A stretch of DNA of 64,000 bases from Rhizobiaceae bacterium CPCC 101076 (GTDB lineage Bacteria; Pseudomonadota; Alphaproteobacteria; Rhizobiales; Methylopilaceae). The stretch is from positions 25,009 through 89,008 of the forward strand of contig QDFX01000017.1 of assembly GCA_003347645.1 (NCBI GenBank), in the 5' to 3' direction. The notes under the pieces were generated by a model that was not told where the DNA came from, did not search any database, and saw only the letters and a program-made list of their open reading frames with translations. Position numbers and translations under genes: made by a program. The first letter of the stretch is position 1, and the number at the start of each line of letters is the position of its first letter. Shown here piece by piece: positions 9,077 through 17,805 of this stretch.

Positions 9077-10423
9077 ATGATCTTATCCCTGCGCGGCCTG
9101 CTCACGATAGTGGTGCTACTGGCGTGCCACGCGGACGAGGCACATTCCCAGCAACCCACTGTTGTCCTGTTCAACAACGTCAGGGTCTTCGACGGAAAGA
9201 GCCCCTCGCTGTCGGAGCCGGCCAATGTTCTCATCCGCGAAAACCTGATCGAAGAGATTTCGACGACGCCGATCACGGTCGATCGCTCCGCATCCACCCG
9301 CATCATCGACGGCGATGGGCGGACGCTGATGCCCGGTCTGATTGACGTGCATTGGCACGCAATGTTCGCGCGGCCGACACCCGCGACCATGCTTACCAGC
9401 GATGTCGGCTACACGACCCTTCTGGCAGGCGCCGAGGCCACGGCCACACTCATGCGCGGCTTCACGACGGTGCGCGACATGGGCGGTCCGTCCTTCGCGC
9501 TGAAGCGCGCCATCGACGAAGGCATCCTGCCAGGTCCGCGGATCTATCCGTCCGGGGCGATGATCACCGTCACCAGCGGTCACGGCGACTTCCGTCAACT
9601 CACGGAGCTGCCGAGGGCCATAGGCGGCGCGCCGAGCCGCATCGAACAGCTCGGCGCCAGCGCAATCGCCGACAGTCCGGACGAGGTGCGTGTTCGCGTG
9701 CGCGAGCAGCTCATGCACGGCGCTTCGCAGATCAAGCTCACGGCAGGCGGCGGCGTGGCATCGCCGTTCAGCCCGCTCGAGGTTTCCACATTCACCCAGC
9801 CCGAGCTTCAGGCTGCGGTCGAAGCCGCCGAAAACTGGGGCACCTATGTCTGTACTCACGCCTACACGGTCGTTTCGATTCAGAGGTCCATCGCAGCCGG
9901 CGTGAAATGCATCGAACATGGCCATCTGATGGACGAAGCAACGGCCAAGCTGATGGTGGAGAAGGGAATCTGGCTGAGCACGCAGCCCTTTATCGACCTT
10001 GGCGGCGCTGCCGTGCTGGCGCCGCAGCAGCAGGCGCGGATGCGGCAGGTCATTGCCGGCACCGACAAGGTCTACGCACTCGCAAAGAAGTACGGGATCA
10101 AGACGGCTTTCGGCACGGATGTCCTGTTCTCGAAGGAACTGGCGGAACGCCAGGGGCACGCGCTGGCTGATTTGACACGCTGGTATTCGCCGGCCGAAGC
10201 GCTGATCATGGCGACCTCGACAAACGGCGAACTGCTCGCCCTGTCCGGTCTTCGCAATCCTTATCCAGGCAAGCTCGGGGTCGTGGAGAAGGGGGCGCTC
10301 GCCGACCTGCTGCTGGTCGACGGCGATCCCCTGAAGGACATCGGTCTAGTGAAGGAGCCCGACAGGCGTTTCCTGGTCATCATGAAGGACGGGATGATCT
10401 ACAAGGAAACTCTTCCGAACTGA
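9077..10423 (+). CDS. Exported metal-dependent amidohydrolase (imidazolonepropionase-like)
   Basis: Member of the amidohydrolase superfamily, probably a secreted or periplasmic peptidase/amidase. The start at 9077 gives a signal peptide (MILSLRGLLTIVVLLACHA); AAGGGAG lies upstream. Metal-site landmarks: HWH in GLIDVHWHAMF near residue 92, a possible carboxylated lysine in QIKLTAGGG near 222, histidines in CTHAYT and CIEHGH, and the final aspartate in FGTDVLF near 350. The 448-aa length suits the group related to bacterial prolidases and ochratoxinases. The C-terminal KLGVVEKGALADLLLVDGDP is the usual composite-domain return. Substrate unknown. Confidence 0.88.
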   Translation: MILSLRGLLTIVVLLACHADEAHSQQPTVVLFNNVRVFDGKSPSLSEPANVLIRENLIEEISTTPITVDRSASTRIIDGDGRTLMPGLIDVHWHAMFARPTPATMLTSDVGYTTLLAGAEATATLMRGFTTVRDMGGPSFALKRAIDEGILPGPRIYPSGAMITVTSGHGDFRQLTELPRAIGGAPSRIEQLGASAIADSPDEVRVRVREQLMHGASQIKLTAGGGVASPFSPLEVSTFTQPELQAAVEAAENWGTYVCTHAYTVVSIQRSIAAGVKCIEHGHLMDEATAKLMVEKGIWLSTQPFIDLGGAAVLAPQQQARMRQVIAGTDKVYALAKKYGIKTAFGTDVLFSKELAERQGHALADLTRWYSPAEALIMATSTNGELLALSGLRNPYPGKLGVVEKGALADLLLVDGDPLKDIGLVKEPDRRFLVIMKDGMIYKETLPN

Positions 10424-10675
10424 TCCGAACTGGATAGTCGTGACATCTCGCGACCGATTGACGAACACAAAAGAGGCCCCGCGCGGCCGTCTGGATCTGA
10501 AGTGAGCCTTCCCGGGAACCGTGGCGAGGCCTTTTGGACTGGTTACGGGTCAAGTCACACTTGCCGCCCTCCCCTCGACCATCGGCCCCAAGAATTTGCC
10601 GAACCCTACCCGCGCTGATGCGTTCTAGGAGTACTGTCGCGTCCGAGGGATGCGGCTCCAGACCCTGGAGGGACC
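10424..10675. other. Intergenic region, no gene seen
   Basis: About 250 bases between the amidohydrolase and the small protein gene. Short GC-rich inverted GGCC elements occur, but there is no hairpin with a clear T-run and no convincing frame. A GGAGGGACC ribosome-binding site at its right end belongs to the next gene. Confidence 0.4.
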
Positions 10676-10891
10676 ATGATCATCTTTGCCGCCGAAGTCC
10701 CGGCGAAACGGGGCGAGAAATATTGGGCCACACGCTGCCCAAACACGGGCAAGACCCTGCTACTCGCCTCGCGCGACACCCCGCGCATGGCCTATCGTGC
10801 CTTTCCCTGCCATCACTGTCAGGAGACGCATGACGTCTCGCTGCCGATGACATACGAGACCGTGTCTGACGGTACGGAAGAGCGGCCGTAA
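10676..10891 (+). CDS. Small protein with a zinc-ribbon-like cysteine pattern, function unknown
   Basis: 71-aa protein with a good ribosome-binding site (GGAGGGACC then ATG at 10676). It carries one cysteine in RCPNTGK (near residue 21) and a CHHC cluster in FPCHHCQETH (near residues 45-48), a spacing that could hold a metal ion. The end is acidic (DGTEERP). It converges with carA, whose stop is only eight bases away. I do not recognise the family; composition and the ribosome-binding site make it a real gene rather than a shadow. Confidence 0.65.
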   Translation: MIIFAAEVPAKRGEKYWATRCPNTGKTLLLASRDTPRMAYRAFPCHHCQETHDVSLPMTYETVSDGTEERP

Positions 10892-10898
10892 CGGCCGC

Positions 10899-12092
10899 TC
10901 AGGCCTTGGACGCGTCGATCAGATCGGCGAAGCGCTTGAACAAATAGTGGCTGTCCTGCGGACCGGGGCTGGCCTCGGGGTGATACTGCACCGAGAAGGC
11001 CGGCCGGTCGGTCAGGCGGATACCGCAGTTCGAGCCGTCGAACAGGGAGATGTGCGTCTCCTCGGCGTTCCCCGGCAGGGTTTCGCGGTCGACGGCGAAG
11101 CCATGGTTCATCGAGGTGATCTCGACCTTTCCGGTGGTGAAGTCCTTCACCGGATGGTTCGCACCGTGATGGCCCTGATGCATCTTCTTGGTCGTCGCGC
11201 CGATGGCGAGGCCGAGAAGCTGGTGGCCGAGGCAGATGCCGAAGGTTGGCACCTTCCTGTCGAGCACTTCGCGGATCACCGGCACGGCGTATTCGCCGGT
11301 CGCGGCCGGATCGCCCGGGCCGTTCGACAGGAACACGCCGTCCGGCTTTAGCGCCATGATCTCTTCGCTCGTCGCCGTCGCCGGCACCACGATGACATGG
11401 CAATCCTGCTCGGCCAGCATGCGCAGGATGTTGCGCTTCAGCCCGTAATCGATCGCGACGACGCGACGCTTTCCCTCGCCGATCCGGCGATAGCCGTTCT
11501 CGAAGGTCCAGCCGGCCTCGTCCCATTCGAACCTCTGGGCGGTGGTGACGCCGGGAACGAGGTCGACGCCTTCCATGCTCGGGATGCCGGCCGCCTCGCG
11601 CTTCAGCGCCTCTATGTCGAACACGCCGTCCGGATTGTGCGCGATCATCGCGTTCGGCATTCCCCGCTCGCGGATCAGCGCCGTCAGCGCCCGAGTGTCG
11701 ATGCCAGTAAGGCCGACGATGTTGCGAGCTTTCAACCAGGCGTCCAGATCGCGGCTGGCGCGCCAGTTGGACGGATCTGTGATCGGAGCCGCGAGAACGG
11801 CGCCGCGGATGCCGGATGCCGAGGCCATGTTGATGGTCTCGATGTCGTCCTCGTTGGTGCCGACATTGCCGATATGCGGAAAGGTGAAGGTGATGATCTG
11901 CCCGGAATAGGACGGATCGGTCAGGATCTCCTGATAACCAGTCATCGCCGTGTTGAAGCAGACCTCGCCGCTGGCTTGGCCTATGGCGCCTATCCCCTGC
12001 CCTTCCAAAACGGTGCCGTCGGCCAGAACGAGTACGGCCGTGGGTTTGGGATCGGTCCAGGCGTCACCGCCTGCGGAGGGGTCCATATTCAT
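10899..12092 (-). CDS. carA: Carbamoyl-phosphate synthase small (glutaminase) subunit
   Basis: Class I glutamine amidotransferase subunit that supplies ammonia to CarB for carbamoyl phosphate, used in pyrimidine and arginine synthesis. The N-terminal domain begins AVLVLADGTVLEGQGIG; the glutaminase domain has the nucleophile cysteine in FGICLGHQLLGLA near residue 280 and the His-Glu pair in VQYHPEASPGP near residue 365. The ATG at 12092 gives 397 aa; a second ATG six bases later is equally possible. carB is not adjacent but 11 kb away on the other strand. The upstream region has unusual inverted repeats. Confidence 0.97.
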   Translation of the reverse strand: MNMDPSAGGDAWTDPKPTAVLVLADGTVLEGQGIGAIGQASGEVCFNTAMTGYQEILTDPSYSGQIITFTFPHIGNVGTNEDDIETINMASASGIRGAVLAAPITDPSNWRASRDLDAWLKARNIVGLTGIDTRALTALIRERGMPNAMIAHNPDGVFDIEALKREAAGIPSMEGVDLVPGVTTAQRFEWDEAGWTFENGYRRIGEGKRRVVAIDYGLKRNILRMLAEQDCHVIVVPATATSEEIMALKPDGVFLSNGPGDPAATGEYAVPVIREVLDRKVPTFGICLGHQLLGLAIGATTKKMHQGHHGANHPVKDFTTGKVEITSMNHGFAVDRETLPGNAEETHISLFDGSNCGIRLTDRPAFSVQYHPEASPGPQDSHYLFKRFADLIDASKA

Positions 12093-12349
12093 AATCAATG
12101 GCCTTCTGACGCGAGGACATGTGGTTGGCTGGCAGGAGCGAGCCGGCAGCAAACCATGACGGTTTGCGACGGACCGCGACGCACCAGCCGGCCGCAGGGA
12201 CCGCGCCCCTGCGGGGTGAGGCGAAAACCGCCCGGCGGCGGTGTCGGACCGCTTGTGCGATGCGACAGCATTGCCCTGCGCGATCCTCCGTGCCGGCGGA
12301 CGGTTTTGGCCTCATCAGAAGGCCATTGATTATGGATATGGACCCCTAG
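12079..12349. repeat. Nested inverted repeats upstream of carA
   Basis: The first ~33 bases around the carA start (12079-12111) recur in inverted orientation at 12318-12349 with one mismatch, so the plus strand carries its own mini-start, ATGGATATGGACCCC then TAG. Inside lies a second inverted pair, 12218-12239 and 12292-12313 (19 of 22 match). Two small hairpins also occur: GCAAACC/GGTTTGC around 12152-12170 and CCGCAGGG/CCCTGCGG at 12192-12214. The remaining sequence to the GatB/YqeY gene at 12470 shows nothing coding. An RNA leader or a duplicated start region are both possible. Confidence 0.7.
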
Positions 12350-12469
12350 GGCTTGTTCGGTCGTCATGGCTGCCTTAGGTGTCCGGTCGCGGCCGGCGGA
12401 CTGGCCAGTAGCTAGAACTCGTATGCCCGCCGGTCAACACCACAAGCCCTTTTATTCGGAGCTATCCAG

Positions 12470-12919
12470 ATGCGCGAGGCGATCACCGCCGCAATGAAAG
12501 ACGCAATGAAGTCCGGCGACAAAGTTCGTGTCGGCGCGCTGCGTCTCATCAATGCCGCCTTCAAGGATCGCGATATCGAGGCGCGCGGCGCGGGCAAGGA
12601 AAAGGCGACGGACGACGAGCTCCTCGCTCTTCTCCAGAAGATGATCAAGCAGCGCGACGAGTCAGCGAAGATCTACGAAGCCAATGGCCGTGCAGAACTG
12701 GCAGCCCAGGAGCGCGCTGAGATCGCGGTGATCCAGAATTACCTGCCGAAGCAGATGGACGAGGCCGAGACCCGCGCCGCTATCCAGGGCGTGATCGCCG
12801 AGACTGGCGCCTCGAGTGTCAAGGACATGGGCAAGGTCATGGGCGCGCTGAAGGAGAAATATGCCGGCCAGATGGATTTCGGCCGCGCCAATGGCGTGGT
12901 GAAGGACCTTCTGAGCTGA
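12470..12919 (+). CDS. GatB/YqeY domain-containing protein
   Basis: 149-aa soluble helical protein of the YqeY family, whose fold resembles the C-terminal tRNA-binding domain of the amidotransferase subunit GatB. Landmarks: MKDAMKSGDKVRVGALRLIN at the start, KMIKQRDESAKIYEANGRAELA in the middle, IQNYLPKQMDEAE near residue 88, and DMGKVMGALKEKYAGQMDFG at the end. Precise role is not established. The divergent placement next to carA is common in Hyphomicrobiales, although the usual next neighbours dnaG and rpoD are absent here. Confidence 0.93.
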   Translation: MREAITAAMKDAMKSGDKVRVGALRLINAAFKDRDIEARGAGKEKATDDELLALLQKMIKQRDESAKIYEANGRAELAAQERAEIAVIQNYLPKQMDEAETRAAIQGVIAETGASSVKDMGKVMGALKEKYAGQMDFGRANGVVKDLLS

Positions 12920-13531
12920 TCAGGCCCCGCTGCCCGCGATCACACCGTCCCAGCCAGCCATGATCTGACGGACGATGCGTTCCAGGTCGGCGCGTGTCGC
13001 TCCGTCGCGTGCCTGCACGGACAATCCCTGAAGAACGGTCGTCAGATAAAGCGCGACCGAATTGGTATCGGTGCCGCGAGGCAGATCTCCTTCCTCGACC
13101 GCCCGATCGAGCCTGGCCGCAAACTGCGCGATGCCCTGCTTGCGGCAATCTGCAAGGAAGTCCCTCACCTCCTCGTCCTCCGGCGTCCCGACCAAAGCCG
13201 AGAGGACGATCATGCATCCGGGCGGTAGGTCCGGATTGGTATAGGCCGCGGCATGGGTCAGCAGCATCTCTTCGACCGCCTCGCGGGCGGTCTTGCCGCC
13301 ATCGAGCGCCTTCCAGGCCAGCACCCCTTCCAGTGAATTGTAGAGATTGGCCGCTTCCCGGAAGAGCTCTTCCTTGCAGCCGAACGAGGCATAGAGGCTT
13401 GGCCGGCCGATACCCATCGCTTCGGTCAGGTCGGTGAGCGAGGTCCCGGCATAGCCGCGCGTCCAGAACAGACGCATCGCTGCCTCAAGGGCCTTCTGGC
13501 GATCGAATTCCGGTGGGCGTCCGCGTGCCAT
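12920..13531 (-). CDS. TetR/AcrR family transcriptional regulator
   Basis: 203-aa repressor with an N-terminal helix-turn-helix: RQKALEAAMRLFWTRGYAGT followed by SLTDLTEAMGIGRPSLYASF (residues about 10-50), the classic TetR signature. The C-terminal part is a helical ligand-binding and dimer domain without a recognisable ligand class. It is divergent from an SDR oxidoreductase gene, with only 93 bases between, holding a perfect palindrome. It very likely represses itself and the SDR gene. It abuts the GatB/YqeY stop tail-to-tail. Confidence 0.93.
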   Translation of the reverse strand: MARGRPPEFDRQKALEAAMRLFWTRGYAGTSLTDLTEAMGIGRPSLYASFGCKEELFREAANLYNSLEGVLAWKALDGGKTAREAVEEMLLTHAAAYTNPDLPPGCMIVLSALVGTPEDEEVRDFLADCRKQGIAQFAARLDRAVEEGDLPRGTDTNSVALYLTTVLQGLSVQARDGATRADLERIVRQIMAGWDGVIAGSGA

Positions 13532-13590
13532 TTAATTTGTACTCATCGGTATAATATTGTTGACCCGCCGCATCGGTCGGCATACCAATA

Positions 13591-13610
13591 TATATACCGC
13601 TCGGTATATA
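13591..13610. promoter_or_regulatory. Palindromic operator for the TetR-type regulator
   Basis: A perfect 20-base palindrome, TATATACCGCTCGGTATATA, with ATACCG and CGGTAT half-sites separated by two bases, lies 15 bases before the SDR start codon. Further CGGTAT/ATACC-type half-sites occur at about 13555 and 13581. Its symmetry and position between divergent TetR and SDR genes make it the likely operator. Confidence 0.75.
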
Positions 13611-13624
13611 TAAAGGATTATCCC

Positions 13625-14365
13625 ATGGCTCTCAGCACTAGAAGGGTTGCGTTCGTGACCGGCGGCAGCCGCGGCATCGGCGCCGCGATCGTCCGGGCGC
13701 TGGCGGAAGACGGATTCTCGGTGGCCTTCACCTATGTCCGCAACGAGACGGCGGCGAACGCGATCGCGGACGGCCTCAAGGCCGGGGGCCGGGACGTGGT
13801 CGCCATCCAGGCCGATAGCAGCGACACGGATTCTCTCGTGCAAGCTATTGAGAAGACCATCAAAACCTTCGGCCGGCTGGACGTGCTCGTCAACAATGCG
13901 GGCATCTTCATGACGACGCCGATCGACGAGGTGTCGGCGGCGGAGATTGACCATTCTCTGGCCGTGAATACGCGATCCGTCCTCGTCGCCTCGCAAGCCG
14001 CCGCCCGCCACATGCAGCCGGGCTCTCGCATCATCTCGATCGGATCGAACCTGGCCGAGCGCGTGCCTTTTCCCGGCCTGACCGTCTATTCGATGACGAA
14101 AGCCGCGCTGATCGGAATGACCAAAGGACTTGCCCGCGATTACGGACCGCGCGGCATCACCGTCAATCTGGTCCAGCCGGGCTCCACCGATACCGACATG
14201 AATCCGGCCGATGGCGAGCATGCATCGGCGCAGGCCGCGCTGACGGCGCTCGGTGGCTTCGGCGAGCCGCAGGACATCGCCGCGATGGTGGCGTTCCTTG
14301 CGGGCAACGGCGGGCGCCAGATCACCGGCGCGCTCCTCACGGTCGACGGCGGCACGAATGCATGA
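13625..14365 (+). CDS. SDR family oxidoreductase (3-oxoacyl-ACP reductase-like)
   Basis: Classical short-chain dehydrogenase of 246 aa. Cofactor loop TGGSRGIG near residue 12, NNAG near 89, catalytic serine in SIGSN near 138 and the YxxxK pair in YSMTK near 152, then PGSTDTDM and the C-terminal GGRQITGALLTVDGG. It ends as expected for the FabG-like group. An aldehyde- or quinone-type substrate that also induces the neighbouring TetR protein is plausible, but no substrate can be read from the sequence. AAAGGATTATCCC precedes the ATG. Confidence 0.92.
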   Translation: MALSTRRVAFVTGGSRGIGAAIVRALAEDGFSVAFTYVRNETAANAIADGLKAGGRDVVAIQADSSDTDSLVQAIEKTIKTFGRLDVLVNNAGIFMTTPIDEVSAAEIDHSLAVNTRSVLVASQAAARHMQPGSRIISIGSNLAERVPFPGLTVYSMTKAALIGMTKGLARDYGPRGITVNLVQPGSTDTDMNPADGEHASAQAALTALGGFGEPQDIAAMVAFLAGNGGRQITGALLTVDGGTNA

Positions 14366-14452
14366 CCATGCTCGCGTGGCGTCCGGCTGAGGCGCCAGCA
14401 GGTCTTCGACCGTAACCCGCCGCTAACAGTTTTCGACAATCATCCGATAGAG

Positions 14453-16201
14453 ATGCGCTATCAGCGGGGTGATGGCGCGTGCGGGGCTCAATCGATGCGT
14501 CTTCCCAAACTGCGCCTGCGCGGCAAATCCTATCTGTTCATTGCCTGCCTGCTCGCCGTGAATACGGCGGCCATCGGCGCGATCACGCTTCACAGCCTGC
14601 GGGGGGAATTGACCAAGCAGGCCATCGCCAGCCAGCAGCAGAACATGCGCATCGCCGCCTCGGCGGTTAAGGACGCCTTTGCCGACGCGACGGTCTCGGC
14701 CACCGGCGGTGACGTCCAGTCAGTGACGATGTCTGCCGTTCCGGAATTCGCAGAACACGACCTGATCGACAAAATCAGCGGCATCACCGGCCAGACCTCG
14801 ACCCTCTTCGCCTACGATCCCGGCCATGACGATTTCATCCGCAAGAGCACGAGCGTGAAGAAGCCGGACGGCTCGCGCGCCATCGGCACGCCACTCGGCA
14901 AGGGCGGCGAAGTCTGGCAGGCGATGAAAGCTGGCAAGACCTACCAGGGCGAGGCCAACATCCTCGGCAAGCCGTTCTTCACGAAATATGTGCCGATCAA
15001 ATCCGCTTCCGGCGACGTGACCGGCATTCTTTATGTCGGCCTCAACAAAAGCGGCTTCGACGCCATGCTCTGGCAGACGGCGCTGACGATCTTCGGCTCG
15101 GCGGCTGTGGCCGGCCTTCTGCTGATCCTGCTCGCGAGCGTCGTGATCGGCCGCGGCCTCAAGCCCCTGGCCCATGTCACCGCGACCGTCGGCGAACTCG
15201 CCGACGGCAAGCTCGATGTCGCGATCCCCTACACCGCCAACGCCGACGAGGTGGGCGACATCGCCCGCGCACTCGAGACGTTCCAGACCAATGCGCTCCG
15301 GCAGCGCGATCTCGAAGATGCGGCGCGCGGCGACACCGACCGCCAGCGCATGCGTGGCGAGACCATGGCGCAGGCCGCTGGCCGTTTCGAACAGACCGTC
15401 GGACGCATCCTGCAGGCGGTCAGCAATGCGGCCGGACGCCTGCACTCGACCGCATCCGGCCTGACCGCCGTGTCCGACACCACGAAGACCCGCGTCGCTC
15501 ATGCGATGGCGGCTTCGGACGAAGCGAGCCAGCATTCGACCGCCGTGACGAGCTCGGCCGAGGAAATGTCGGGCTCGGTCAACGAGATCAGCCGTCAGGT
15601 CAGCCAGTCCTCGGCAATCGTCTCGCGCGCCGTTTCGGAAGCGAGCCATTCGACCGAGCAGATCCAGAGCCTGTCCTCGGCAACCGAGGAAATCGGCAAG
15701 GTGTTGACCTTGATCGGCGACATCGCGGCGCAAACCAATCTTCTCGCGCTCAATGCCACGATCGAGGCCGCACGGGCCGGCGAGTCCGGCAAGGGCTTTG
15801 CCGTCGTTGCTGCCGAGGTGAAGTCGCTCGCCGACCAGACCGCCCGTGCGACGGAAGAGATCGCCCGGCAGATCGAGAATATGAACCAGGTCAGCCGTAA
15901 CGCCGTCGGGGCGATCGAAAGCGTGTCGCGGACGATCGGCGAGATGGATACGATCGCATCCGCCATTGCCTCGGCAATCGAGGAGCAGAGCGCGGTGACC
16001 CGCGAAATCGCCGGAGCCATCGGCGAGGCGGCGCACCAGACCGGCAGTGCCCGTTCGAGTATGGAAACCGTGCGTGAGGCTGCCGAGGACGCGGATACGG
16101 CATCTCGCGACGTCACAACGGCCGCCGAGGAACTGACCGAGCAGGCCCGGGAGATGTCGGAGGCGGTGACGCACTTCCTCAGCGAGATGCGCGCGGCCTG
16201 A
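14453..16201 (+). CDS. Methyl-accepting chemotaxis protein with periplasmic Cache domain
   Basis: Transmembrane chemoreceptor, 582 aa. First membrane segment about residues 28-47, a periplasmic Cache-type sensor (about 55-200), second membrane segment about 208-228, HAMP linker (about 228-280), and a cytoplasmic signalling domain whose hairpin tip [20 protein letters not shown] lies near residue 425. The sensor has the [20 protein letters not shown] stretch seen in sCache_3/Cache_2 receptors. No C-terminal NWETF-type CheR/CheB tether. A second ATG at 14495 ([14 protein letters not shown]) is an equally likely start. No che genes are nearby, so it is an orphan receptor. Confidence 0.93.
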   Translation: MRYQRGDGACGAQSMRLPKLRLRGKSYLFIACLLAVNTAAIGAITLHSLRGELTKQAIASQQQNMRIAASAVKDAFADATVSATGGDVQSVTMSAVPEFAEHDLIDKISGITGQTSTLFAYDPGHDDFIRKSTSVKKPDGSRAIGTPLGKGGEVWQAMKAGKTYQGEANILGKPFFTKYVPIKSASGDVTGILYVGLNKSGFDAMLWQTALTIFGSAAVAGLLLILLASVVIGRGLKPLAHVTATVGELADGKLDVAIPYTANADEVGDIARALETFQTNALRQRDLEDAARGDTDRQRMRGETMAQAAGRFEQTVGRILQAVSNAAGRLHSTASGLTAVSDTTKTRVAHAMAASDEASQHSTAVTSSAEEMSGSVNEISRQVSQSSAIVSRAVSEASHSTEQIQSLSSATEEIGKVLTLIGDIAAQTNLLALNATIEAARAGESGKGFAVVAAEVKSLADQTARATEEIARQIENMNQVSRNAVGAIESVSRTIGEMDTIASAIASAIEEQSAVTREIAGAIGEAAHQTGSARSSMETVREAAEDADTASRDVTTAAEELTEQAREMSEAVTHFLSEMRAA

Positions 16202-16253
16202 CCGGCCTATCGTTGACCCGTCCTTAACAGGCAGCGTCGCATTCTCTGTATCC

Positions 16254-17111
16254 ATGAGTTTGCGTATCGCCTCCCGAATTGCCGCCATTGCATTGGCGGG
16301 GCTCGTCGCTTCGTGTGGCGCGTTTGATTTCGAGCAGCGGGAGCCCTGGCGCGACGCGGCCGAACTGCAATGCCTGCGAGCAGGTGGTTTCACCCGCTCA
16401 GCCTCTGCGGAAATGATCGGAACGATCGACGGGCCCGGCACCTGCGGACTGGAACACCCGTTCAAGGTCTCGGCGCTCGCGGACGGATCGGTGGCGGTCG
16501 AACCGGCCGCAAGGCTCGGATGCCCGGTTGCCGCGGCCCTCAATCGCTGGATGACGGAGTCGGTCCAGCCCGCGGCCTATGCCAATTTCGGGCAGCCTAT
16601 CGTCGGCATCAAGAATGCGGCCTCCTATGGCTGCCGGACGCGCAACAACAAGCGCGGCGAGAAGCTCTCCGAACATTCCTTCGGCAACGCACTCGACATC
16701 CGGGCTTTCGTCCTGGCGAACGGCCGCGAGATCAGCGTGACGCGGGGCTGGAACGGCGCGCCGGACGAGCGCGCCTTCCTCCGGCAGGTGATCGGCTCCG
16801 CCTGCGGGCCATTCCGAACCGTGCTCGGACCCGGCGTCGCCTACCACGACGACCATATTCATCTGGATCTGGCGCGCCACAACAGCCGATGGACATCATA
16901 TTGCCGGCCGCGGCCGACGAACGTGCCGGCGGCGCCGCAGATGATACCGCAGCAGCCGTCCTACGACGCCTACCCGCGTGGTTATCCGCCTCAACAGCCG
17001 GCTCTCGAGCCGTATTACTCACCTGACGTGCCGATGTCCTATGCGGACCACGATCATCTGCCGACCGGCAGCGTGCCGGACGGCTTCCTTCACGATCCCA
17101 TGGACGAATGA
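16254..17111 (+). CDS. Extensin-family lipoprotein (LAS-type peptidase fold, EipA/D-Ala-D-Ala peptidase-like)
   Basis: 285-aa envelope protein. The N-terminus has a lipoprotein signal with lipobox VASC (cysteine at residue 21). The extensin-like domain shows the metal-binding pattern of LAS peptidases: SEHSFGNALDIRAF near residue 143 and YHDDHIHLDLARH near residue 200, with cysteines that may pair. A proline-, glutamine- and tyrosine-rich tail follows (residues 220-285). The domain implies peptidoglycan cleavage or binding. Its gene runs into the convergent secreted protein gene with no gap. Confidence 0.88.
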   Translation: MSLRIASRIAAIALAGLVASCGAFDFEQREPWRDAAELQCLRAGGFTRSASAEMIGTIDGPGTCGLEHPFKVSALADGSVAVEPAARLGCPVAAALNRWMTESVQPAAYANFGQPIVGIKNAASYGCRTRNNKRGEKLSEHSFGNALDIRAFVLANGREISVTRGWNGAPDERAFLRQVIGSACGPFRTVLGPGVAYHDDHIHLDLARHNSRWTSYCRPRPTNVPAAPQMIPQQPSYDAYPRGYPPQQPALEPYYSPDVPMSYADHDHLPTGSVPDGFLHDPMDE

Positions 17112-17732
17112 TCAGGGCGTACCGCCGACGTTGATCGGGCGGCCGAGGCTCGACGACGTGCTCATGATCGACATGGTGGAAATGCTTCCGCCGGTGGTCA
17201 AACAACTGTCGATCTGGGAAGAACTGCCATTGCCGATAGTGGCATTGCGCTGACCGAGCCCATTACACGAAGTCGCCCCGGAATCCTGCGAGGCCTGGTT
17301 GATCGACTGGCTGAGGCCGGGCGTCGAGAGCTGGCTCGTATTGTAGATTGGAACCTGTTGGCCGGCAGAACTGCCGGGCAGGGATTGCGTGGTCGCGCCG
17401 CTGACATCGCTGCCATTGAACGTGGTGATGGCGTCGTTGGCCTCACCCGACGGGTCGACCGTGCCGAATTCCGGCGCCTGGGTCAGCCTGGCGGTCGCCG
17501 CCTGCTCGGATGCCAAGCCGGCGGCCGGGATGGAGGACGATATTCCCGACAGGCCGACCAGGGAGCCGCTCGGCGGCGGACTGATGACCTGGTGGCTGAC
17601 CGCGGCATGGCCAGGCGCGGCGGCGAGGGAATGCACGGCCAATCCACCACCGCCGCCATGAGCAAAGGCGGCGCTGGCGCCACCGACGAAAAAGGCCGCC
17701 ACAACAAGCGGCCTGAACGCAACAACTCTCAT
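17112..17732 (-). CDS. Secreted low-complexity protein A (paralogue of 17806-18369)
   Basis: 206 aa with a signal peptide (MRVVAFRPLVVAAFFVGGASAAFAHG). The mature part is rich in Ser, Gly, Ala, Gln and Pro. Its C-terminal ~110 residues contain GQQVPIYNTSQLSTPGLSQS, continuing to a CNGLGQRNATIGNG stretch and a final cysteine in QIDSC. The same pattern (Q-V-P-x-Y, QLS-x-x-GL, S-I-x-Q, two cysteines about 20 apart) is repeated in the next gene, so they are tandem paralogues. The two cysteines could form a disulphide. No known family recognised. Confidence 0.75.
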   Translation of the reverse strand: MRVVAFRPLVVAAFFVGGASAAFAHGGGGGLAVHSLAAAPGHAAVSHQVISPPPSGSLVGLSGISSSIPAAGLASEQAATARLTQAPEFGTVDPSGEANDAITTFNGSDVSGATTQSLPGSSAGQQVPIYNTSQLSTPGLSQSINQASQDSGATSCNGLGQRNATIGNGSSSQIDSCLTTGGSISTMSIMSTSSSLGRPINVGGTP

Positions 17733-17805
17733 GATGCGAACCTCGGCGGTCCGTTCACATCGCGCCGGCGGGCGGCCGTCAACCTCGCCGGCATGTTACT
17801 GTTCA

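Noticed and set aside
12095..12367. Minus- and plus-strand frames in the carA upstream region that share the HIHNQWPSD segment
   Set aside because: The shared peptide is only the antisense reading of the duplicated carA start; it is an inverted DNA repeat, not a protein pair.
14720..16543. A 607-codon frame antisense to the chemoreceptor
   Set aside because: The sense strand shows unambiguous HAMP and MCP signalling motifs; the antisense product is low-complexity.
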